Below the pieces are notes generated by a model. It had not been told where the DNA came from, did no database searches, and saw only the letters and a list, made by a program, of their open reading frames with translations. This document shows positions 43,698 through 51,687 of a stretch of DNA of 64,000 nt, piece by piece. This DNA comes from Micromonospora violae (lineage in GTDB: Bacteria; Actinomycetota; Actinomycetes; Mycobacteriales; Micromonosporaceae), in contig NZ_SHKK01000001.1 of assembly GCF_004217135.1 (NCBI RefSeq), forward strand, positions 434,001 to 498,000. Reading direction: 5' to 3'. Numbering within the stretch: the first letter of the stretch is position 1; every line of letters starts with the position of its first letter. A program made the position numbers and the translations under genes.

Positions 43698-44681
43698 ATG
43701 CAGACCGTCCAGCCCCGTTCCCTGCCGCTGCGTCTGCCGCGGGTACGTCCCGGTGGTGTCCTGCCGATCCTCGCGATTCTCGCGGTGCTGTTGGTGCTCG
43801 TCGGTTTCCGGCAGCCCGACTTCCTGGCTCCGCCGTCGCTGATGTCCTTCCTCGGTCGGTCGGCGCCGATCATCCTGCTCGCCGCCGGTCAGTACTTCGT
43901 GATCGTGTCCGGTGAGTTCGATCTCTCGGTCGGGTCGCTGGTCACCGCGCAGGTGGTGGTCGCCGCCCGGCTGATCGACAGCGACCCGGCGCGCACCTGG
44001 CCGGTGGTGCTGCTCCTGCTCGCCTTCGGAGCACTGGTCGGGCTGGTCAACGGCCTGGTCACGACACGGCTGCGGGTGCCGTCGTTCATCACCACCCTCG
44101 GCATGTTCCTGATCCTGGTGGGCGCGGTCTACCTGTGGTCCGATGGCGCCCCGAAGGGTGGGCTCTCCGAGGAGTTCCGGCGGTTCGGCCGGCGGGCCTT
44201 CGAGGACGTGCCGCTGCTGGGCCGCGTGCCGTACGCGCTGCTGGTGCTGGTGGTCCTGGCGGTGGGGGCCGTGCTGCTGATGCGGTCGGACTTCGGTCGG
44301 ACGCTGGTCGCGGTCGGCGACAACCCGCGCGCCGCCGAGCTGAGCGGCGTACGCGTCTGGCGTACCCGGACCGTCGCCTTCATCCTCAGCGGGCTCGCGG
44401 CGGCGGTGGCGGCGATCCTGCTGGGCGGCTACAGCGGCGTGTCGTTCCAGGCCGGGGCAGGCCTGGAGTTCGGTGCGATCACCGCGGTCGTCCTCGGCGG
44501 GGTGGCGCTCGGCGGGGGTCGCGGCGCGGTCGTCGGGGCGATGCTCGGCGCGCTCACCCTCGAGCTGCTGTTCGCCCTCATGAATTTCTACGGCGTCTCC
44601 GGCGCCCTCAAGTCGACCGTCCAGGGCGGGATCATCCTGCTCGCCGTGGCGGTCTCGGCAACGCGTTCTTCGTCGAGATAA
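43698..44681 (+). CDS. CUT2 sugar ABC transporter permease (RbsC type), second subunit
   Basis: 327 residues from ATG 43698, 2 bp after the first permease. GQYFVIVSGEFDLSVGSLVTAQVVVAA, GLVTTRLRVPSFITTLGMFLILVG and GAITAVVLGGVALGGGRGAVVGAMLGAL are the same family signatures. Having two different permeases rather than one homodimer is common in CUT2 clusters of actinomycetes. The binding-protein gene follows after 12 bp. Confidence 0.93.
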   Translation: MQTVQPRSLPLRLPRVRPGGVLPILAILAVLLVLVGFRQPDFLAPPSLMSFLGRSAPIILLAAGQYFVIVSGEFDLSVGSLVTAQVVVAARLIDSDPARTWPVVLLLLAFGALVGLVNGLVTTRLRVPSFITTLGMFLILVGAVYLWSDGAPKGGLSEEFRRFGRRAFEDVPLLGRVPYALLVLVVLAVGAVLLMRSDFGRTLVAVGDNPRAAELSGVRVWRTRTVAFILSGLAAAVAAILLGGYSGVSFQAGAGLEFGAITAVVLGGVALGGGRGAVVGAMLGALTLELLFALMNFYGVSGALKSTVQGGIILLAVAVSATRSSSR

Positions 44682-44693
44682 AGGGGAACCATA

Positions 44694-45875
44694 GTGCGAC
44701 GTTCCATGGCGGCTCTGGCCGCCGTCACCCTGCTGTCCCTCGCCGCCTGCGCCACCGACGAGCCGGCCGCCAGCCCTTCGGAGAGTGCGTCGGCCGCCGG
44801 ATCCGGCACCGGGGAGCAGTCGAAGTTCTTCGTGCAGGCCGACTACGACGCCGAGCTCGCGCTGCTCAACGCGGCGCCGACCGGCCCGGCCGACAAGCCG
44901 TGGGAGCAGGCGCTCAACCCCACGATGGTCGACACGGCCAAGTTCAAGAAGAACGGCCCGTACAAGATCTGCTTCTCGAACGCGGCCCTGAACAACCCCT
45001 GGCGGCAGGTCGGGTTCAAGACCATGCAGGCCGAGGTCGAGGCGCAGAAGAGCCGCATCAAGGAGTTCGTGCACGTCGACGCCGAGGGCAAGGACCAGAA
45101 GCAGATCGCGGACATCAACGACCTGCTCGGCAAGGGCTGCGACGCGCTCATCGTCTCGCCGAACACCACCGCCACGCTCACCCCGGCCGTCGAGGCGGCC
45201 TGCCAGGCCGGGCTGCCGGTCGTCGTCTTCGACCGCGGGGTCAACACGAAGTGCCCGGTGACGTTCATCAACCCCATCGGCGGTTACGGGTTCGGCCACG
45301 TCGGTGCCGAGTTCGTCAGCCAGAAGATGAAGCCCGGCGGCAAGGTCCTCGCCCTGCGGATCCTGCCCGGCGTCGACGTCCTGGAGACCCGCTGGTCGGC
45401 GGCGAAGGTGGCGTTCGACAAGGCGAAGGTCGACGTCGTCGGCGTCGAGTTCACCGATGGTGATCCGGCCAAGACCAAGAAGATCGTCGACGACTACATC
45501 CAGCGGTACGGCACGATCGACGGGGTCTGGATGGACGCCGGAGCGGTGGCCGTCGCGGCGGTCGAGGCGTTCCAGGACGCGGGCAAGCCCGTTCCGCCGA
45601 TGAACGGCGAGGACCAGCTCGACTTCCTGAAGATCTGGAAGGACAAGCAGCTCACCGCCATCGCGCCGACCTACCCGACCTACCAGTGGCGGACGCCGAT
45701 CATCGCGGCGCTGCGGATCCTCGACGGCCAGCAGGTGTCCAGCCCGTGGAAGCTGCCGCAGCCGACGGTCACCCAGGACAACCTGGACCAGTACCTCGAC
45801 GCGAGCATGCCGCCGTTGCACTACGCGATGTGCGGCTGCACCGACCTGCCCGGTTACCCGCAGCGCTGGAAGTAG
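44694..45875 (+). CDS. CUT2 sugar-binding lipoprotein
   Basis: 393 residues from GTG 44694 (AAGGGGAA upstream). The lipobox is LLSLAACAT. A Ser/Ala-rich spacer of about 30 residues precedes a periplasmic-binding-protein-like domain of the RbsB/sugar type (YKICFSNAALNNPWRQVGFKTMQAEVEAQ, KQIADINDLLGKGCDALIVSPNTTATLTPAVEAACQAGLPVVVFDRGV, IDGVWMDAGAVAVAAVEAFQDAGK). The C-terminus has a CGCTDLPGYPQRWK tail. It supplies the ligand to the RbsC-type pair. The transported sugar is unknown. Confidence 0.92.
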   Translation: MRRSMAALAAVTLLSLAACATDEPAASPSESASAAGSGTGEQSKFFVQADYDAELALLNAAPTGPADKPWEQALNPTMVDTAKFKKNGPYKICFSNAALNNPWRQVGFKTMQAEVEAQKSRIKEFVHVDAEGKDQKQIADINDLLGKGCDALIVSPNTTATLTPAVEAACQAGLPVVVFDRGVNTKCPVTFINPIGGYGFGHVGAEFVSQKMKPGGKVLALRILPGVDVLETRWSAAKVAFDKAKVDVVGVEFTDGDPAKTKKIVDDYIQRYGTIDGVWMDAGAVAVAAVEAFQDAGKPVPPMNGEDQLDFLKIWKDKQLTAIAPTYPTYQWRTPIIAALRILDGQQVSSPWKLPQPTVTQDNLDQYLDASMPPLHYAMCGCTDLPGYPQRWK

Positions 45876-45881
45876 GGCCTG

Positions 45882-46733
45882 ATGTACGCCATCGGCGTCA
45901 ACCCCTGGGTCTGGGCCTCGCCGGTCGACGACAAGGCCCTGGCCGAGCTGATCCCACGGATCGCCGCGTTCGGCTTCGACGCGGTGGAGTTGCCGATCGA
46001 GCAGCTCGGCGACTGGGACCCGATCCGTACCCGGGACCTGTTGGCGGCGCACGGCCTCGTCGCCGCCGGGGTCTGCGCGGTCACCCCGCCGGGTCGGGAA
46101 CTCGTCGACGCCGCGCCAGCGGTCGTCGAGTCGACGGTGGCGTACCTCAAGGGCTGCGTGGCGAGCGCGGCGGCCGTCGGCGCTGGATGCGTCGGCGGCC
46201 CCGCGTACGCCTCGGTCGGCCGCACCTGGCGGATGTCACCGGCGGCTCGCGCGGCCTGCTACGCGGACTTCCGGCGGGCCTTGACGCCGGTGGCCGAGCA
46301 GGCCGGCGAGGTGGGCGTGAGCATCGGTGTCGAGGCGTTGAACCGCTACGAGACGAGCGTCGTCAACACGATCGAGCAGACCGTCGAGCTGATCGACGGG
46401 CTACCGCCGAACGTCGGCATCATGATCGACACATACCACATGAACATCGAGGAGGCCGACCCCTACGCGGCCCTCGCCGTCGCCGGCCCGCACATCAAGC
46501 ATGTTCAGGTCAGCGGCACCGACCGGGGCGCTCCCGGTGCTGACCACTTCGACTGGCCCCGCTTCTTCACCGTCCTGCGGGACACCGGCTATCAGGGCGC
46601 GATCTGCATCGAGTCGTTCACGGCGGAGAACGAGACCATCGCCACCGCCGCCTCGATCTGGCGTCCGCTGGCCCCCTCGCAGGACCGTCTCGCCACGGAC
46701 GGCCTGCGCCATCTCCGGGAGATCCTCGGATAA
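45882..46733 (+). CDS. sugar phosphate isomerase/epimerase-like TIM-barrel protein
   Basis: 283 residues, xylose-isomerase-like TIM barrel (AP-endonuclease-2 family). AFGFDAVELPIEQLGDWDP, GVSIGVEALNRYETSVVNTIEQTVELIDGLPPNVGIMIDTYHMNIEEADPYAAL, IKHVQVSGTDRGAPGADHFDW and ICIESFT show the metal-binding Glu, Asp, His and Glu of D-tagatose/D-psicose 3-epimerases. It is 6 bp after the binding-protein gene, so it likely converts the imported sugar to a usable ketose. Confidence 0.85.
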   Translation: MYAIGVNPWVWASPVDDKALAELIPRIAAFGFDAVELPIEQLGDWDPIRTRDLLAAHGLVAAGVCAVTPPGRELVDAAPAVVESTVAYLKGCVASAAAVGAGCVGGPAYASVGRTWRMSPAARAACYADFRRALTPVAEQAGEVGVSIGVEALNRYETSVVNTIEQTVELIDGLPPNVGIMIDTYHMNIEEADPYAALAVAGPHIKHVQVSGTDRGAPGADHFDWPRFFTVLRDTGYQGAICIESFTAENETIATAASIWRPLAPSQDRLATDGLRHLREILG

Positions 46734-46812
46734 CCGCCTCGACCCGTGCCCCCGCGCTCGTCGAGGCCGTCCGCCCACCCCCACCCTGTTCTCACGTCAG
46801 GAGCAGCCTTCC

Positions 46813-49206
46813 GTGTCCTCGTCCCTTCCGCCGCTGCGCCGACTGCTGGCCGGCGCCGCTACGACGGCGGTGACCGCCGTGGTCGCGGTGACCGTCTCGG
46901 CGTCCCCGGCCGCCGCGGCCACCACCACCCTCTACGCGTCCCCCTCCGGCACCGGCAGCACCTGTTCGGCCAGCCAACCGTGTTCGCTGACCGCCGCCCA
47001 GACCGCGGTGCGGGCGATCAACAGCGCGATGTCCGGCGACATCGTCGTGGAGTTGGCCAACGGCACGTACCGGCTCTCGTCGCCGCTGCGGTTCACCGCG
47101 GCCGACTCGGGCACCAACGGCTACCAGGTGATCTGGCGGGCCGCCGCGTCGGCACGTCCGACGATCACCGGTGCCCGGGCCGTCACCGGTTGGTCGCAGG
47201 TCGACGCCGGCAGGAACATCTGGCGGGCCAACGTCGGCGCCGGGCTGGACTCCCGTCAGCTCTACGTCAACGGGGCCGTCGCCACCCGGGCGCGGACGGC
47301 GGTGAACCGGTCCGACTTCACCTTCACCACGACCGGAATGCGGTTCACCAACAGCGCGCTCAGCTACCTCAACAACCTGGGCAACCAGAACCGCGTCGAG
47401 GTGGAGAGCGTCGGTTCGTTCACCGACCGGTACTCGCCGGTGCAGAGCATCAGCGGGAACTTCCTGACGATGCAGCAGCCCGCGTGGAACAACAACACCT
47501 TCGGGTTCGACACCCTCTCCAGCCCGCACCGCGCCGGCCCCTTCTACCTGACCAACGCGTACGAGTTCCTGGACTCACCGGGGGAGTGGTACCTCAACCC
47601 GGGCAACGGGCAGCTCAACTACATCCCGCTCGCCGGGCAGACCATGAGCTCCGTCAGCGTGGAGCTGCCGCAGTTGCAGTCCCTGGTCAACGTCGGCGGT
47701 AGCTACGACGCGCCAGCGCACCACATCTCGTTCAGTGGCATCACCTTCACCGGCACCAGTTGGCTCGGCCCCAGCAGCAGCAACGGCTTCGCCGACCAGC
47801 AGACCGGCGCCCACATCACCGGCACCTGGTCCCGCCCGTCCGACGCGTTGACCTCCTGCCAGGCCGGCTGCCCGCAGTTCGAGGCGACCCGGCCGAACTG
47901 GAACCAGATGCCGGCCGCCGTGCAGGTCTCCGCCGCCAACACCATCACCTTCAGCGACTCGCAGTTCGTCAACCTCGGGCAGACGGCGATCGGCATCGGC
48001 AACGACGCCAACGCCCACGCCAGCGGCGTCGGCCTGGGCGCCAGCAACATCACCGTCACCCGTTCCGAGATCGCCCGGAACTCCGCCGGTGGCATCGTGG
48101 TCGGTGGCGTGCGGGCCGACGCCCACCACCCGAGCGACCAGCGGATGGTCAACCGGAACATCACCATCAGCAACAACCGGGTGCACGATCTCGGCCTGGA
48201 GTACCGGGGGGTCGTGTCGATCCTGACCACCTACGTGAACACGGCACTGGTCTCACACAACGAGGTCTACAACATGCCGTACACCGGTCTGTCGGTCGGA
48301 TACGGCTGGGGTGCCAACGACGCCGGCGGCAGCCAGCACTACGCGAACCGGGGCCTGTACAACTACCAGCCGCGGTACACCACGGCGACCACCGCGGCCA
48401 ACAACCAGGTGATCGGCAACTACGTGCACGACGTGATGCAGCAGATGACCGACGGCGGCTGCATCTACACCCTCTCGGCGAACCCGGGCGGAACCATCAA
48501 CGAGAACTACTGCCTGCGCAGCAACGGCTGGTTCGGGCTCTACTTCGACGAGGGCTCCCGCTACTACACCGCCCGCAACAACGTGTTCTCCTCCACCGGC
48601 ACCTGGGCCACCGCGAACTACTGGTACGCGGAGAACATGGGCAACTTCACCGTCACCAACAACTGGTCGACGAACAACAGCACGAACGTGACCAACGGGG
48701 ACCGCGGCAACGTCGTCAACGGCAACGTGACGGTCAGCAACGGCAGTTGGCCGTCGGGCGCGCAGACGGTGATCAACGCGGCTGGAGTGCAGAGCGGCGG
48801 CGGCACCAACCCGCAGAACGTGCAGATCGTGGGCGTCCAGTCGGGCCGCTGTGCCGAGATCGGTGGGTCGAGCACCACGAACGGCACGCAGGCCCAGATC
48901 TGGGACTGCATCAGCGGGGCCACCAACCAGCGGTGGACCCACACGGCCAGCCGGCAGCTCATGGTGTACGGCACCAAGTGCCTGGACGCCTCCGGCCAGG
49001 GCACCAGCAACGGCACCACGGTGGTGATCTGGGACTGCAACGGTCAGGCCAACCAGCAGTGGAACATCAACGCCAACGGGACGATCACCGGTGTGCAGTC
49101 GGGTCTCTGCCTGGACGCGAACGGCGCCGCCACGGCGAACGGCACGAAGTTGATCCTCTGGTCCTGCAACGGCGGCACCAACCAGCAGTGGCAGTTGCGC
49201 AGCTGA
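46813..49206 (+). CDS. secreted right-handed beta-helix protein (possibly GH141-like) with RICIN domain
   Basis: 797 residues from GTG 46813, with AGGAG 9 bp upstream. A signal peptide ends near AAAAT. The N-terminal block TTLYASPSGTGSTCSASQPC, the region SPGEWYLNPGNGQLNYIPL and repeated NITISNNRVHDLG and NNQVIGNYVHDVM coils are typical of parallel beta-helix glycosidases such as the GH141 type. No catalytic residue can be named safely. Residues about 670-797 are a ricin-B lectin nearly the same as those of the two GH54 enzymes. It follows the CUT2 operon by 79 bp on the same strand, so the importer may take up what it releases. Confidence 0.7.
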   Translation: MSSSLPPLRRLLAGAATTAVTAVVAVTVSASPAAAATTTLYASPSGTGSTCSASQPCSLTAAQTAVRAINSAMSGDIVVELANGTYRLSSPLRFTAADSGTNGYQVIWRAAASARPTITGARAVTGWSQVDAGRNIWRANVGAGLDSRQLYVNGAVATRARTAVNRSDFTFTTTGMRFTNSALSYLNNLGNQNRVEVESVGSFTDRYSPVQSISGNFLTMQQPAWNNNTFGFDTLSSPHRAGPFYLTNAYEFLDSPGEWYLNPGNGQLNYIPLAGQTMSSVSVELPQLQSLVNVGGSYDAPAHHISFSGITFTGTSWLGPSSSNGFADQQTGAHITGTWSRPSDALTSCQAGCPQFEATRPNWNQMPAAVQVSAANTITFSDSQFVNLGQTAIGIGNDANAHASGVGLGASNITVTRSEIARNSAGGIVVGGVRADAHHPSDQRMVNRNITISNNRVHDLGLEYRGVVSILTTYVNTALVSHNEVYNMPYTGLSVGYGWGANDAGGSQHYANRGLYNYQPRYTTATTAANNQVIGNYVHDVMQQMTDGGCIYTLSANPGGTINENYCLRSNGWFGLYFDEGSRYYTARNNVFSSTGTWATANYWYAENMGNFTVTNNWSTNNSTNVTNGDRGNVVNGNVTVSNGSWPSGAQTVINAAGVQSGGGTNPQNVQIVGVQSGRCAEIGGSSTTNGTQAQIWDCISGATNQRWTHTASRQLMVYGTKCLDASGQGTSNGTTVVIWDCNGQANQQWNINANGTITGVQSGLCLDANGAATANGTKLILWSCNGGTNQQWQLRS

Positions 49207-49219
49207 CGTAGGACATCGG

Positions 49220-49257
49220 CAGGTCCGGGCCGAGGCGTTCGCCTCGACCCGGACCTG
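49220..49257. terminator. bidirectional terminator between beta-helix and GH-J genes
   Basis: CAGGTCCGGG (49220-49229) pairs with 49248-49257, with an inner CGAGGC/GCCTCG stem (49231-49236 and 49241-49246). Confidence 0.8.
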
Positions 49258-49262
49258 TGCGC

Positions 49263-50216
49263 CTACTGCCCTACGCCTGCCCTCGCCGGGTCCACCGTCA
49301 ACCCGGTCGCGGCCTGGTAGCGGACGGGGATGGGGTCGGTGAGCTCCCCGACGAACGTCTCGTCGACGTGGTCGAGGAAACCGATGAGCGACCAGTCGTC
49401 GGCGGGCCCGGGGACCAGCCGGGGCGCGTACAGGTGTGGGTGCGCGAACGGTTGAGCGGACGCGATGTCCCACGGGCCGAGGGTGGTCTCGCCGGTGGCC
49501 ACCCAGATCCGGTGGTCCTCGCGCCGGGCGCTCTTGGTGGCCTCGGTGGAGAACAGCAGCAGCGGCTGACCGTCGAGGACGGCGACCTGGGGCACCTCGA
49601 GGTGACCGAAGCCGGCCGGTGTCGACAGCGGCGGCCCGACGGTCCAGGTGACGAGGTCGGGGGAGGTGGCGTGGCCGACGACGCCCCGGCTGTTCGCCGG
49701 CCCGGTGTTGGCGCGGGCGGTGATGAGCATGTGCCAACCGTTGCCGTCGGGGTCGGGGAACACCCACGGGTCGCGCCACGCCTGCTCGTACCACAGCTCC
49801 TTGTCCAGCAGCTCGTACCAGGTGGGGTCGGCCTGGACGATGGGTTCGGTGCCGTGCCGGTGCCAGGTCGTGAGGTCGTCGGAGACGGCCAGTCCGATGC
49901 GTTGGACGAGCCCGTCCTCGGCGCGGCCGACCCCGGTGTAGAACAGGTACCACCGGCCGTCCGGCCCCTGGACGGTGCAGCCGGTCCAGGTCGCCAGGTC
50001 GTCCCAGCTGGGCGCGTCGGCGGGCACCACGGCGTCGGCGACCAGGCGCCACGAGTGCAGGTCCGTCGAGACGGCGTGGCCGATCGTGGCCCGGCGGTGG
50101 CGGCGGTGCGGGTCGTGCAGGGCGCGGGACGCCCGCAGGAAGAACACGTGCCAGAGGCCGTTGTCGTCCCGCGCGTACCAGCTGTCCCACACCCAGTGGT
50201 CGGGTAGACGAAGCAT
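49263..50216 (-). CDS. clan GH-J (GH32/GH68-like) glycoside hydrolase
   Basis: 317 residues, a single five-bladed propeller without signal peptide. The nucleophile motif is VWDSWYARDDNGLWHVFFL, closer to the WDSW of GH68 than to WxNDPNG of GH32. AWRDPWVFPDPDGNGWHML supplies the RDP motif. FGHLEVPQVAVLDGQPLLLFS contains the candidate acid Glu in place of WECP. It lacks the GH32 C-terminal sandwich. It would act inside the cell on an imported fructoside or related sugar. It lies 75 bp after a LacI gene on the same strand, and an operator is 16 bp before its ATG. Confidence 0.75.
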   Translation of the reverse strand: MLRLPDHWVWDSWYARDDNGLWHVFFLRASRALHDPHRRHRRATIGHAVSTDLHSWRLVADAVVPADAPSWDDLATWTGCTVQGPDGRWYLFYTGVGRAEDGLVQRIGLAVSDDLTTWHRHGTEPIVQADPTWYELLDKELWYEQAWRDPWVFPDPDGNGWHMLITARANTGPANSRGVVGHATSPDLVTWTVGPPLSTPAGFGHLEVPQVAVLDGQPLLLFSTEATKSARREDHRIWVATGETTLGPWDIASAQPFAHPHLYAPRLVPGPADDWSLIGFLDHVDETFVGELTDPIPVRYQAATGLTVDPARAGVGQ

Positions 50217-50231
50217 GGTCGGAAACCTAGC

Positions 50232-50247
50232 ACTAAACCGTTTTAGC
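50232..50247. promoter_or_regulatory. LacI operator before the GH-J gene
   Basis: ACTAAACCGTTTTAGC (minus strand GCTAAAACGGTTTAGT) shares the CTAAA-N4-TTTAG frame with 51481-51496. It lies between the LacI stop and the hydrolase start, so it can control the hydrolase separately from the regulator. Confidence 0.6.
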
Positions 50248-50291
50248 GGCGGCCGAGGTCGGCCCGAGGGGGCGACCCGGAGGGCCGGTGG

Positions 50292-51317
50292 TCAGCCGGC
50301 CGGAGGTGCGATGGACCGGCGTCGGCGCAGGGGCATCGGCACCAGCGAGGGCTCGGCGGCACCCCCGTCCAGGAGCAGTTCGACCGCGCGCCGCCCCATC
50401 TGCTCGTGCGGCAGCGCCGTGGTGGCCAGGCTCGGACGCAACCAGGCGGCGATCGGATCGTCGTCGAACGAGATGACCGAGATGTCCTCCGGTACGGACA
50501 GCCCCGCCTCGCCGAGCGCCTGATAGGCGCCGAAGGCCAGCCGGTCGTTCATGCAGATGACCGCGCTGGGCCGTTTCGGCTTGCTCAGCAGGCCGCGCAT
50601 GGCGGCGTAACCGTGCTCGGGCAACCATTCGGTGCAGAAACACTCGGCCAGGAGGCTGACGTCCGCCTCGTCCAGCGCCTGCCGGATGCCGCGCAGTCGG
50701 GCACGGGCGGCGAGCGAGACCTCCGGGTCGTCCTCCTTGAGTCGGTTGCGGCCGATGAGCGCGATCGCGTCGCGGTGACCGAGCTCCAGCAGGGCGGTGG
50801 CGACGATGCCGCCGGCCCCCTCGTCGTCGGGGACCACGCTGGGTAGGCCGTCGGGGCTGGTGGCGTTGAGCAGCACCACCGGGCCGCCGAGGATGGCCGC
50901 CGGCACCGTCAGCCGTCGGGTCGCCATGGCCGCGTAGATCACCCCGTCGACCTGCCGGTCCAGGACGGCCTCGATGGCGTACTGCTCGAAGGTCGCGTCG
51001 CCCTGCGTCTCGGTGATGAGCAGGACGTGGTCGCGTTCGCGGGCAGCGTCGAGGGCGCCGCGGATGAGGTCACCGGCGAACCGGGTGGTGGCCACGATGT
51101 CGGAGACGAACGCGATGGTCGCCGTCTTGCGGGTGCGCAGGCTGCGCGCGGCGAGGTTGGGCCGGTAGCCGAGCTCCTCGGCGGCGGCGAACACCCGCTG
51201 GTGCGCCTCGGCCGAGAGGCGGGTGCCCTCTCTGCCGTTGAGCACCATCGACGCGGCGGTCTTGGACAGCCCGGCTCTGCGCGCGACGTCGGCGAGTGTT
51301 GCTCTGTTGCGGCCCAT
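50292..51317 (-). CDS. LacI-family transcriptional regulator (GH-J/CUT1 locus)
   Basis: 341 residues. The DNA-binding part is RATLADVARRAGLSKTAASMVLNGREGTRLSAEAHQRVFAAAEELGYRPNLAARSLRT. It is followed by a periplasmic-binding-like domain (VDGVIYAAMATRR, GHRDAIALIGRNR, AVICMNDRLAFGAYQALGEAGLSVPEDISVISFDDDPIAAWLRPSLAT). The palindromes GCTAAA-N4-TTTAGC before the transporter operon and before the GH-J gene are the expected targets. It diverges from the transporter with about 370 bp between the two starts. Confidence 0.9.
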   Translation of the reverse strand: MGRNRATLADVARRAGLSKTAASMVLNGREGTRLSAEAHQRVFAAAEELGYRPNLAARSLRTRKTATIAFVSDIVATTRFAGDLIRGALDAARERDHVLLITETQGDATFEQYAIEAVLDRQVDGVIYAAMATRRLTVPAAILGGPVVLLNATSPDGLPSVVPDDEGAGGIVATALLELGHRDAIALIGRNRLKEDDPEVSLAARARLRGIRQALDEADVSLLAECFCTEWLPEHGYAAMRGLLSKPKRPSAVICMNDRLAFGAYQALGEAGLSVPEDISVISFDDDPIAAWLRPSLATTALPHEQMGRRAVELLLDGGAAEPSLVPMPLRRRRSIAPPAG

Positions 51318-51449
51318 CAGTCCTCCGAATCAGGGGCGGTGCCACAGGCCCCGCTCCTGCTCATCATGGTGCGTCGCCGGCCGGGATCGAGCGCCGGTCA
51401 CGTCGGCGTGGTGTGAACGTGGCGTTTCCGCACCGTTGCCAAGTTGTCC

Positions 51450-51496
51450 TTGACAGCTTCCCGTGCCGCGCGCATGCTCTGCTAAATCAGTTTAGC
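51450..51496 (+). promoter_or_regulatory. promoter and LacI operator of the CUT1/serine hydrolase operon
   Basis: TTGACA (51450-51455), a 17-bp spacer and CATGCT (51473-51478) are followed after 2 bp by GCTAAATCAGTTTAGC (51481-51496), whose 6-bp arms are perfect. This gives a leader of about 200 nt before the ATG at 51688. Confidence 0.7.
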
Positions 51497-51687
51497 GACC
51501 ACTTCCGGTGCATCCAGAGGCGCCTTCGGTGGCCGTGCCGGGTTCTTTTCTGCTGACGGTACGGGTGCTGCGCCCGGGTGACAGGTCACGGCGTACGTGT
51601 CGGGACCGCCACCCGGTCGCGGTGTCCCGGTGGAGCCGTCGCGCGGCCCTGGTCGCGCGACGCGTGGCGATGTCAAGGAGTCATGAA

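Noticed and set aside
43692..46052. 786-codon minus-strand frame across CUT2 permease, binding-protein and epimerase genes
   Set aside because: It is antisense to conserved ABC transporter genes and its translation has no family features.
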